64,000 nt of DNA from Dactylosporangium aurantiacum (GTDB lineage Bacteria; Actinomycetota; Actinomycetes; Mycobacteriales; Micromonosporaceae), in the NCBI RefSeq assembly GCF_000716715.1, contig NZ_JNYJ01000010.1, forward strand, positions 114,002 to 178,001. Direction: 5' to 3'. Shown here piece by piece: positions 35,262 through 42,676 of this stretch. Both the position numbers and the translations under genes were made by a program. The notes under the pieces were generated by a model. It did not search any database and was not told where the DNA came from. It saw only the letters and a program-made list of their open reading frames with translations. Every line of letters starts with the position of its first letter. Position 1 is the first letter of the stretch.

Positions 35262-35960
35262 ATGAGTTCGTTCCCGACGCCGCCAGGTTCGTTCACCACG
35301 CCGCCCCCACCGCCCGTGCCCGACCCGCCGATCACCAGGGCGCGCAAGCGCGCCGCCGTCGTGACCGTCGTCCTGGCCGCGGTGCTGTGCGGTCTGGGCG
35401 TCCTCGCGTCGTGGAACCCGTGGGGCTACGCGCGTTTCGGCGACGGCCCCTACGCGCTCGTCGCCGTCGCCACCCTCCTGCCCCTCGCCGCCGGGGTCCT
35501 CGCGCTGCTCCTGGTGCGCCGCAAGGCGGTCACGATCACGCTCGCCGTCGCCTGCGCCGTCGCCGCCGGCATCGCCTTCTGCGGTGGCGGCGGCATCGTC
35601 GCCGTGTTCGGCGACCCGCACTGGAAACGCACCGTCCTCGCCACCACCGGCGAGTACCAGATCGTCAGCCTCGTGGAGAGCGACCTCATCTTTCGCCAGG
35701 AGCTGCGCGTCGCCCGCCCCGACGGCCTGCTGACCCGCGAGTCGACCCGCCCGCTCGGCTGCGTCGAGGCGGTCTTCAACGACCACCCGGAGTTCACCTT
35801 CAAGTTCGCCCGCTTCGTCGGGCCTGACGAGATCGAGGTGACCCTCAGCAACGACAAGACCTGGCGCACCCGGTTCGACCCCGACACCCTCACGCCGTCC
35901 CGGACCCTCAACGCCGGCTGCGCCGCGTACCGGGGCGCATACGTCGACACCGGCCCGTGA
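35262..35960 (+). CDS. Small membrane protein of unknown function
   Basis: 232 residues from ATG 35262. A Pro-rich cytosolic head (SSFPTPPGSFTTPPPPPVP) is followed by three membrane helices (about 35-55, 63-84, 90-112). A roughly 115-residue outside domain then starts DPHWKRTVLATTGEYQIVSLVES, with two Cys (PLGCVEA and NAGCAAY) able to pair. No catalytic motif. Its stop codon directly abuts the stop of the convergent caspase-KAP gene at 35961, with no spacer, so the two 3' ends would overlap in transcripts. Confidence 0.8.
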   Translation: MSSFPTPPGSFTTPPPPPVPDPPITRARKRAAVVTVVLAAVLCGLGVLASWNPWGYARFGDGPYALVAVATLLPLAAGVLALLLVRRKAVTITLAVACAVAAGIAFCGGGGIVAVFGDPHWKRTVLATTGEYQIVSLVESDLIFRQELRVARPDGLLTRESTRPLGCVEAVFNDHPEFTFKFARFVGPDEIEVTLSNDKTWRTRFDPDTLTPSRTLNAGCAAYRGAYVDTGP

Positions 35961-38900
35961 TCAGCGGGACATCAGGGGGCGGCTGCGGAAGGAGAAGCGG
36001 GCGACCGTCGGGATCCAGTGCCGCCAGGTAGCGGGGTCCGGGTCGAGCTCGGTGGTGTCGGTGATGCGCCGCACCCGGTCGCGCAGCGCCGGCGGCAGGC
36101 CGGCGAGCAGGTCCGGGACGGAGGCGTCGTCGTCGGCGAGGCGTTCCAGGAAGGCGACGGTCTCGGCGGGGAACCCGACCTGCATGGCCAGCATGAGGCA
36201 GACGGTGCGCAGGTCGTGGTCGCACAGCCGCTCCGCCTCCGCGGCGGTGAGCCCCGAGCGCAGCAGCCGGTACGTGTTGACCAGGCGCTTCGCCGACCGG
36301 GGCGTGGTGATGAGCGGGCCGACGTCGATGAGGGCCTGGCGTTCCTGGGCGGTGAGGCGCAGCGTGAGCACGGCCATCGGCGGGATGTCGGGCTTGGCGA
36401 CGGCGTAGACGGCGAGGTGGCGCAGGCCGGTCCGCAGCACCAGCCGGCGCCCGTCCGCGCTGAACGCCGGCAGGCTCAGCGGGCCGTCGTGCGGCTCCGC
36501 CGGGGCGGGCAGCTGGAAGCGGTCGGGCGCGCGGTCGACGGTCAGGTCCCACAGCAGCAGGGTCCGGTCGGCGGTCGCGGCGAGGGTCCCGTCGGCGCTG
36601 ACCGCCAGGGCGGCGACGGTGCCCGTGCCCGGCTGCAGCGCGGCCGGCCGCGGCGTGCCGTCGACGACCCGCCACAGCCGCACCCCCGGCTCGTGGGGGA
36701 CGGCCACGGCGACCACCGCACCCGCCGGGTCGGCGGCGGCCACCGCCGTGCGCCGCGGCGGCGGGACGGTGTCCGAGGACGCGGGCTCCGGCAGCGGGAC
36801 GAACGCCACCCGCGAACCCCGCTGCACCACCCGGAACTGCCGGGTCGCCAGGACGGTCCCGCCGAGGTCGCCGGCGGTCGTGTCCACGGACGGCTCCGAA
36901 CCGTCGACCGGGAACTCGACCGCGACCCACGCCCGTGCGGTCACGATCCACGCCGCCGTGCGCCCCGACGGGTCGGGGCCCACACCGGCCAGCACCCAGC
37001 CGTCCGCGCCGGCACCGTCCCACGCCGCCTCGGCCAGGACCGACAGCTCCACCGCGTCCAGCAGCCCGCACCGGCCGGCGCTCACCACGAACACCCGCCC
37101 GTCGCCGGTGACGGCGGCCGCCACCACCGGCTCCTGCCACAGCCGCCACCGGCGGCCCGGATCGGCCGGCCGGGCGGTGTCCCACCGGGCGACGGTGCCG
37201 TCCTGCATCACCGCCACCAGGAACCGGTCCCCGTCGGTGAAGCCGGCGACCACGACCGGGTCGGGCAGTTCGACGCCGCGGACCAGCACCGGCGCGAACT
37301 GCCGGCCGTCGGTGGGTGCAGCGGCGCCGTCGGCGGGCCCGGCACCGGTCGCCGGTCCGCTGTCCGGCGAAGCGGGAGCGGGCGACAGCGGCGGCGGGGC
37401 GTCGGCATGCTCGAGGTCCGCGTCCACCTCGACGTCCGGCAGGAGCGTGTCACGGACCAGGTTGGTGTAGCCGTCGTCGGTCAGCGCCGGCAGGTTGATC
37501 GACAGTTGGAAGATCTTCTCCAGGTAGTTCTGCGGGTCGTGCTCGGTGGCGCCGCCGATCACCTCCTGGTAGTGCTGCTCCAGCGACCGGGTCAGCCACC
37601 GTGCGTCGACCCCGACCACGACCACGAACAGCGGGAAGGCCAGCAGCAGGTTCACCGCCTGCAGCACGTCCACGACCCGGCCGGGCGGGCAGCGGTCCAG
37701 GTCGTCGATGTACAGCACGATCCGCTCGACGTCCGTCGAGCCCGACAGGCGCCGGCTGAGCTCCTCCAGGTCGCGTCGGACGACGGCGACGAGCCCTTCG
37801 TGCCGCCGGTAGTCGTCGCCGGCGGACCGGCCGGCCGCGAACGACCGGACGCTGCCGGCCTGCTCCAGCAGGTCGATGCGGACCCCGAGGGTGCGGATCT
37901 CGTCCTCGTACCGCTCGATCTGGCGGCGCAGGGTCTCCCGACGGACCCGGATCGGCTCCTGCCGCTGCTCGTCGAGCGTGCGGACCACCGCCTCGGCCTT
38001 GTCAAGGGCGGGCTTCGCCCGGCCGATCACCTTGCTCAGCCCGAGCCCGGCGATGACCAGCGGGGCGACGGCGGTGGCGGCCGCGGCCAGGGTCTCCTGC
38101 AGCCGGGCCAGGACGATCGCGCCGGCCGGTCCGGCCACCGCCAGCAGGACCAGCGACACCAGCAGCGACCGGGTGGCCCAGGTGCCGCGCCGGAGCAGGA
38201 CGAAGAACCGGCCGAACGTCCCGCGCGCCTCCTGCGTGACGGCCCGCAGGTCCAGGCCCTCGGGCGGGACGCCGGCGTTGCTGAGCGCCTTCGACACGGC
38301 GCTCTGCGCCTCGGCCACGACCGGCTCGGCGCCCAGCACGTCGCGCAGCCCGATCGGCTCCTGCCGCAGCAGGTCCTCGGTGGCCTCCGCCAGCTGCCGG
38401 GCCGCCGCGCGCCGCCGCAGCTCCAGGTGGTGGCGCTGCTCCTGGGCCGAGGGCAGGTCGGCGAGGGCCCGGCCGGCGGCGGCGTCGTCGAGCTGCTCCG
38501 CGAGGCGGTCCATGATGGTGCCGGTCAGCGAGGCCCACAGGTTGGCGTCGACGTAGTGCCAGGCGTTGAACCGGACCTGGCAGACGCTGCCGCAGTACGC
38601 GGTCGGCTGGCCCTCCGTGCGGGCCCGGGTGGACATCGCCGCGAGCGCCTCGACGCGGTCGTACATCCGGCCCATGAAGAACGACTTGCCGATGCCCCAG
38701 TCGCCGAACAGGCCGATCGCCAGCGGCGGGGCGACCTCCTGCGCCATGACGATGTCGCTGAGCGTCTCCACGTCACGGTCGACGCCGAGGCGGTCCTCGC
38801 CGGTGGTGCCGTCGGCGAGGAAGCCGGCGTGCCACCGGCCCGGGGCCGCCTCCGGGCGTGGGGCCTCGTACGCGGCGTTGCGCACGAGCGCCATGCCCGG

Positions 38901-39572
38901 GTCGAGCTCCTGCCACTGCGGCCGGGGCAGGCCCTGCGCCTGCAGCGCGGCGGCCACCGCCTGCATGATCTCGTCGATCAGCAGGGTCGGGCCGAGCCCG
39001 GCGATCCCACCGGCCAGGACCTGCAGGAGCGCGCCGGTGAAGCTGGTGTGGTGGTGCCCCGAGGGGGCGAGGGCGACCGCGTCGCGGCCGGTGGCGGCCA
39101 GGATGCTGAACTGCCGCGGGCCGCGGGCCAGGGTGCCGGCCCGTTCCGCGTAGCCGCAGTCCAGCACGACGACGCACCGTTCGGCCCGGCTGCCCTCGAT
39201 GGTGCGGCGCAGGCTCTGGAACGGCAGGCCCGACCGGTCCGGCTGGGTGGGGTGGGTGCCGCGCAGCGCGAGGACGAGCCCGCCGTCGTGCGGGCCGGGC
39301 AGCCCGTGCCCGGCGTAGTAGACGAACAGCAGCCCGTCGGGGCCCACGTCGTCCGCCGCCGTGCGGATCAGCGCGATCGCCGCCGCCGGATCCGACCGGC
39401 CGTCCGCGACGTGCACCTGCTGCGCCGGTACGCCCCACAGCTCCGGCCGCATGAGCCCGGCCCGCAGGTCGTTGACGTTGTTGCGCACGGCGGGGATCGG
39501 GTCGAGGAAGTCGTATTCGCCGACGCCGATCAGGACGACCTGCGACGACGACGGATCGGCGAGTTCGGCCAC
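35961..39572 (-). CDS. Caspase (C14)-KAP P-loop NTPase with beta-propeller inserted in the NTPase module
   Basis: 1203 residues from GTG 39572. Residues 1-235 are a caspase-like protease with His89 in FVYYAGHGL and Cys139 in VVVLDCGYAER. From about 255 a KAP NTPase begins: Walker A FGDWGIGKS (289-297), RFNAWHY, two to three membrane helices (about 465-515) and a coiled coil (about 520-610). Walker B is IVLYIDDLDR (618-627) and FQLSINLP follows. A Pro-rich linker (715-745) then leads into about 320 residues of WD40-like blades (FLVAVMQDGTVARWD, LAVSADGTLAATADRTLLLWD). The KAP C-terminus resumes with LTLRLTAQERQAL and TPRSAKRLVNTYRLL. It is probably an inner-membrane-linked, ATP-driven, protease-bearing sensor. 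A phage-defence or regulated-death role is inferred from the family. Confidence 0.92.
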   Translation of the reverse strand: MAELADPSSSQVVLIGVGEYDFLDPIPAVRNNVNDLRAGLMRPELWGVPAQQVHVADGRSDPAAAIALIRTAADDVGPDGLLFVYYAGHGLPGPHDGGLVLALRGTHPTQPDRSGLPFQSLRRTIEGSRAERCVVVLDCGYAERAGTLARGPRQFSILAATGRDAVALAPSGHHHTSFTGALLQVLAGGIAGLGPTLLIDEIMQAVAAALQAQGLPRPQWQELDPGMALVRNAAYEAPRPEAAPGRWHAGFLADGTTGEDRLGVDRDVETLSDIVMAQEVAPPLAIGLFGDWGIGKSFFMGRMYDRVEALAAMSTRARTEGQPTAYCGSVCQVRFNAWHYVDANLWASLTGTIMDRLAEQLDDAAAGRALADLPSAQEQRHHLELRRRAAARQLAEATEDLLRQEPIGLRDVLGAEPVVAEAQSAVSKALSNAGVPPEGLDLRAVTQEARGTFGRFFVLLRRGTWATRSLLVSLVLLAVAGPAGAIVLARLQETLAAAATAVAPLVIAGLGLSKVIGRAKPALDKAEAVVRTLDEQRQEPIRVRRETLRRQIERYEDEIRTLGVRIDLLEQAGSVRSFAAGRSAGDDYRRHEGLVAVVRRDLEELSRRLSGSTDVERIVLYIDDLDRCPPGRVVDVLQAVNLLLAFPLFVVVVGVDARWLTRSLEQHYQEVIGGATEHDPQNYLEKIFQLSINLPALTDDGYTNLVRDTLLPDVEVDADLEHADAPPPLSPAPASPDSGPATGAGPADGAAAPTDGRQFAPVLVRGVELPDPVVVAGFTDGDRFLVAVMQDGTVARWDTARPADPGRRWRLWQEPVVAAAVTGDGRVFVVSAGRCGLLDAVELSVLAEAAWDGAGADGWVLAGVGPDPSGRTAAWIVTARAWVAVEFPVDGSEPSVDTTAGDLGGTVLATRQFRVVQRGSRVAFVPLPEPASSDTVPPPRRTAVAAADPAGAVVAVAVPHEPGVRLWRVVDGTPRPAALQPGTGTVAALAVSADGTLAATADRTLLLWDLTVDRAPDRFQLPAPAEPHDGPLSLPAFSADGRRLVLRTGLRHLAVYAVAKPDIPPMAVLTLRLTAQERQALIDVGPLITTPRSAKRLVNTYRLLRSGLTAAEAERLCDHDLRTVCLMLAMQVGFPAETVAFLERLADDDASVPDLLAGLPPALRDRVRRITDTTELDPDPATWRHWIPTVARFSFRSRPLMSR

Positions 39573-39578
39573 CGCTTC

Positions 39579-39584
39579 ACAGTA
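39579..39584 (-). promoter_or_regulatory. -10-like box of the caspase-KAP gene
   Basis: TACTGT on the minus strand, six bases before the GTG start, with no ribosome site between. This suggests a leaderless transcript starting at or near the GTG. No good -35 is seen. Confidence 0.3.
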
Positions 39585-39607
39585 ACGATGCCGTCACGCA
39601 AATGTGG

Positions 39608-40258
39608 TCACCGGGTCGGCCGGGCATCGACGGGTGTCAGGTCCGGTTCGGTCGCGACGCTGCCCAGCAACGCCATGGCCTGCGCCGACGGGGTGCCCGA
39701 GGCCGCGTGGTAGACGAGCAGCTCCTGGCCGGGCGCGCCGTTGACGCTGAACGTCTCGTACGACAGCGTCAGCTCACCGACCATCGGGTGCGCGAACCGC
39801 TTGGTCCCGGCGGTCTTGACCCCGACGTCGTGGCGGGCCCACAGCCGGCGGAACTCGTCGCTCTTCAGCGACAGCTCGCCGACCAGTTCGGTGAGGCGCG
39901 GGTCGTCGAGGTCGGTGCCGGCGCGGGCGCGCAGGCTGGCGACGGTCTCGGCGGCGACCCTGGGCCAGTCGGCGTAGAGGCGGCGCGCGTACGGCTCCAG
40001 GAACGCCACCCGGACCATGTTCTGCCCCTTGACGGAGCAGTGGTTGAGCGCGGCGGCGAGCCGGTTGTTGGCCAGGACGTCCAGGTGGCGGCCGACCACC
40101 ACGGCCGGCGTGTCCGGCCAGAGGTCCAGCAGGCGCAGCAGGCCGGGGCTGACCCGCTCCGGCTGCCGGGACCGGCGCCGCGGGCGGGCCGCCGGCCGGG
40201 CCAGCTCCCGCAGGTGCGCGAGGCCGTCGTCGTTCAGCGTGTACACCCGGGCGACCCC
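39608..40258 (-). pseudogene. XRE regulator with MmyB-like ligand domain, N-terminal HTH deleted
   Basis: About 213 residues remain, starting with VYTLNDDGLAHLRELA. In full-length family members this segment directly follows the helix-turn-helix, at about residue 75. The MmyB-like domain is intact: LLRLLDLWPDTPAVVVGRHLDVLANNRLAAAL, NMVRVAFLEPYARRLYADW, HPMVGELTLSYETFSVNGAPGQELLVYHA. The whole HTH is missing and the frame meets the tail of an SDR gene on the other strand at about 40247-40258. GTG 40246 could start a DNA-binding-less protein. The stop is 35 bp upstream of the caspase-KAP start on the same strand. Confidence 0.75.
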
Positions 40259-40352
40259 GGACGACGTCGCCGACGCGATCGCCTACGCCGCCGCGGCACC
40301 CACCCGGGTCAACCTCGCCGAGGTCATCATCGTACCGACGCAACAGGGCTGA
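40250..40352 (+). pseudogene. C-terminal stump of an SDR oxidoreductase
   Basis: The frame reads TPDDVADAIAYAAAAPTRVN then LAEVIIVPTQQG and stops. This is the standard tail of a classical SDR of the YdfG type (PEDVAxAI ... NVxEIxxRPTxQ). The preceding 200 residues are absent, replaced by the antisense of the truncated XRE gene. The two stumps meet head to head, as left by one deletion across a divergent promoter. Confidence 0.7.
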
Positions 40353-40361
40353 ACCGCGGGC

Positions 40362-40393
40362 TTGACCTTGACCCAGGGGCAGGGTCCGACGAT
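40362..40393 (+). promoter_or_regulatory. MerR-type promoter of the beta-lactamase/MerR operon
   Basis: TTGACC (-35, 40362-40367) is followed by a 19-20-bp spacer holding the inverted repeat GACCC/GGGTC (40370-40386), then a weak -10 near 40388-40393, seven bases before the ATG at 40400. The long spacer with a dyad is the hallmark of MerR-activated promoters. A MerR gene is the second gene of this operon. Confidence 0.6.
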
Positions 40394-40399
40394 GGGCGC

Positions 40400-41806
40400 A
40401 TGAACGAGATCGCACAGCTCAGCGAGCGGATCGCAGCCTTCTGCGACACCACGAACGTCCCCGGCTACGTCGCCGGCGTGTACCGCGCCGGCGAGCGGCA
40501 CGTCCTCGCGCACGGCGTGGCGAACATCGGCACCGGCGCGCCGATGCGCGAGGACACCGGGTTCCTGTTCGGCTCCATCACCAAGGTCATGACCACGATG
40601 CTGGTGCTGCGCCAGGTCGAGCGCGGCACCGTCGACCTCGACGCGCCGGTCGTGTCCTACCTGCCGGAGTTCGCCCTCGCCACGCTCGGCAGGCACGACA
40701 CCGCCGGCCGGATCCGGGTACGCCACCTGCTGACCCACACCAGCGGGATCGACGCCGACCTGTTCTTCCCGGCCGGCTGCGGCCCCGACGCGCTGCGGGT
40801 CTACCTCGCCGGGCTGGCCCGGCGGTGCGGCACGCTGTTCGAGCCGGGGGAGCACGTCAGCTACTCCAACGGCGGCATGATGGTCGCCGGGCGCCTGCTG
40901 GAGGTCGTCACCGGTACGCCGTACCACGAGCTGCTGCGCCGCGACCTGTACGGGCCCGCCGGCATGACCGGCTCGTGCACGTCCGCCGCGGAGGCGATCC
41001 TGCGCGGCACCGCCGTCGGTCACTTCGCCGACCCCACCACCGGCGAGGTGCGGCGCACCGGCATGTTCACGCTGCCCGACACCTGGGCGCCGGCCGGCGG
41101 CACCGCCATCGGCACCGTCGGCGACCTGCTCGCCCTCGGCCGGCAGCACCTCACGCCCGGCGTGCTCTCCGCCGCGTCGACGGCGCTCATGCGGACCGTC
41201 TCGCACGACATGGGCACGCCGAACGTGCCGCCCGTCGGGATGGGGTGGCTGCTGATGCGCTTCGGCGACACCACCGTCATGACCATGTCCGGGGCCTCAC
41301 CCGGCGGGGTGGCCGTCCTCGCCGTCGCACCCGAGCTCGACCTGGTCTTCGCCGCGTACGGCAACGACCCGCGCGCCCTCGCGCTGCACGACGAGCTGCT
41401 GCCGGCGCTGGTGCCCGGCCCGCTGCGGCTCGCCCCGGTCCGGCCCGTGCCGGCGGCGCCCGACCTGGCCCGCTACGCCGGGACGTACCGCTCCGACCAG
41501 CTGCGCGTCGAGGTCAGCGTGGTGGACGGCGGGCTGGAGGAGCGGATCACCTACGAGCCGGCGGACGCCGTGCAGGAGGCCACGTTCACCGGGTTCGTCG
41601 GCGGCCCCTTCACCGTCCCGCCGCGGCGGTACACCCAGATCGGCGACGGGCTGTTCGCCCCGGCGGGGATGCCGCCCGGCGAGCTGGGGCTCACGTCCCG
41701 GCAGTACCTCGTCTCGTTCCACGGCCATGACATCGGCACGGGTGCCGTCACGCACCGGTGCTCGGGCGGCCGCATGACCCGCCGCGTCCTGCCGGACCAC
41801 GGTTGA
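40400..41806 (+). CDS. Serine hydrolase of the beta-lactamase class C / penicillin-binding type
   Basis: 468 residues from ATG 40400. Catalytic motifs are SITK (SxxK, about 59-62, in FLFGSITKVMTTMLVL) and YSN (YxN, in HVSYSNGGMMVAGRLLE); HTSGID is the family landmark between them. The lysine triad is not classical, and MTMSGASPGG probably covers the third motif. Residues about 355-460 form a lipocalin-like C-terminal domain often found in esterase or peptidase members (YAGTYRSDQLRVEVSV). No signal peptide is visible, so a cytosolic esterase/peptidase is as likely as antibiotic hydrolysis. It is probably induced through the MerR protein encoded 13 bp downstream. Confidence 0.9.
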   Translation: MNEIAQLSERIAAFCDTTNVPGYVAGVYRAGERHVLAHGVANIGTGAPMREDTGFLFGSITKVMTTMLVLRQVERGTVDLDAPVVSYLPEFALATLGRHDTAGRIRVRHLLTHTSGIDADLFFPAGCGPDALRVYLAGLARRCGTLFEPGEHVSYSNGGMMVAGRLLEVVTGTPYHELLRRDLYGPAGMTGSCTSAAEAILRGTAVGHFADPTTGEVRRTGMFTLPDTWAPAGGTAIGTVGDLLALGRQHLTPGVLSAASTALMRTVSHDMGTPNVPPVGMGWLLMRFGDTTVMTMSGASPGGVAVLAVAPELDLVFAAYGNDPRALALHDELLPALVPGPLRLAPVRPVPAAPDLARYAGTYRSDQLRVEVSVVDGGLEERITYEPADAVQEATFTGFVGGPFTVPPRRYTQIGDGLFAPAGMPPGELGLTSRQYLVSFHGHDIGTGAVTHRCSGGRMTRRVLPDHG

Positions 41807-41819
41807 GCAGGATGCGGTC

Positions 41820-42548
41820 ATGCAGTTGCTCACCATCGGCCGGCTCGCGGAGCACGCGGGCGTCACCGTCAAGGCCGTGCGCCACTACCACGCCCGCGGC
41901 CTGCTCCCCGAGCCCGAGCGCGACGGGTCCGGCTACCGCCGTTACGACGCGGGCCACGCCATCCAGCTCGTGAAGATCAAGACCCTGGCCGACGCGGGCG
42001 TGCCGCTCGCCCGCGTCAAGGAGCTGCTCGCCGCCTCCCCGGCCGAGTTCGTCGCCGCGATCGCCGAGATCGACCGCGACCTGAGCCGGCAGGCCGCGAA
42101 GATCCGGCGCAGCCGCGAGCGCATCGCCCAGCTGCGCGACGGCGACCGCCTCTTCGTCACGCCCGAAGTGTTCGCGTACCTGCGACGCCTGCGCGCCCTC
42201 GGCGTCAGCGACCGCACCGTCCGGCTGGAACGCGACCTGTGGGTCCTGCTGCACGCCGTGTCGCCGGGCTCGGCCGACGGCTGGGTCACCGACAAGCTCG
42301 ACGCCCTCGACGACCCCGAGTTCCAGGCCATCTACCTCGCGTACGACGCGGCCTTCGACCTGCCGCCCGACGACCCGGGCCTGCCGGCGCTCGCCGCGCG
42401 GGCCCGGCGGTGGTACGCCACCCGCTCCGGCACCCCGGAGTCGACCGGCGACGTCGACCCGGCGATCACGCAGCTCGCCGCCGCCTCGGCCGCCGCGTCG
42501 TCCCCGGCCTGGTCCCGCCTGGCCGAGCTGGCCCGCTCAGCGGGATGA
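41820..42548 (+). CDS. MerR-family transcriptional regulator
   Basis: 242 residues from ATG 41820, 13 bp after the serine hydrolase. The N-terminal MerR HTH is textbook (LLTIGRLAEHAGVTVKAVRHYHARGLLPEPERDGSGYRRYD), followed by the long dimerisation helix (about 75-110). The C-terminal half (about 115-242) is helical and lacks metal-binding Cys, so a small organic molecule is the likely effector. It probably binds the dyad at 40370-40386 and controls its own operon. The gene end overlaps a gene remnant on the other strand. Confidence 0.92.
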   Translation: MQLLTIGRLAEHAGVTVKAVRHYHARGLLPEPERDGSGYRRYDAGHAIQLVKIKTLADAGVPLARVKELLAASPAEFVAAIAEIDRDLSRQAAKIRRSRERIAQLRDGDRLFVTPEVFAYLRRLRALGVSDRTVRLERDLWVLLHAVSPGSADGWVTDKLDALDDPEFQAIYLAYDAAFDLPPDDPGLPALAARARRWYATRSGTPESTGDVDPAITQLAAASAAASSPAWSRLAELARSAG

Positions 42549-42665
42549 CCACGGGTCCGGCCGCATGACGGTCCAGGCGGCCACGGCGCGGGTACGTTCG
42601 GCGGGCGGCAGGTGCCACGCGATGCCGCCGGCGGCGGGGGCCTGCCAGCGCCCGGCCGCTGTGCC
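42537..42665 (-). pseudogene. C-terminal remnant of an unknown gene
   Basis: A frame of about 40 codons with very strong G/C third positions reads GRWQAPAAGGIAWHLPPAER then TRAVAAWTVMRPDPWSSR and a stop inside the 3' end of the MerR gene. It has no start codon and is cut at its left by the histidine-kinase gene. It looks like the tail of a protein whose front was lost; the family is not recognised. Confidence 0.3.
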
Positions 42666-42676
42666 CGGTGGTGAGC

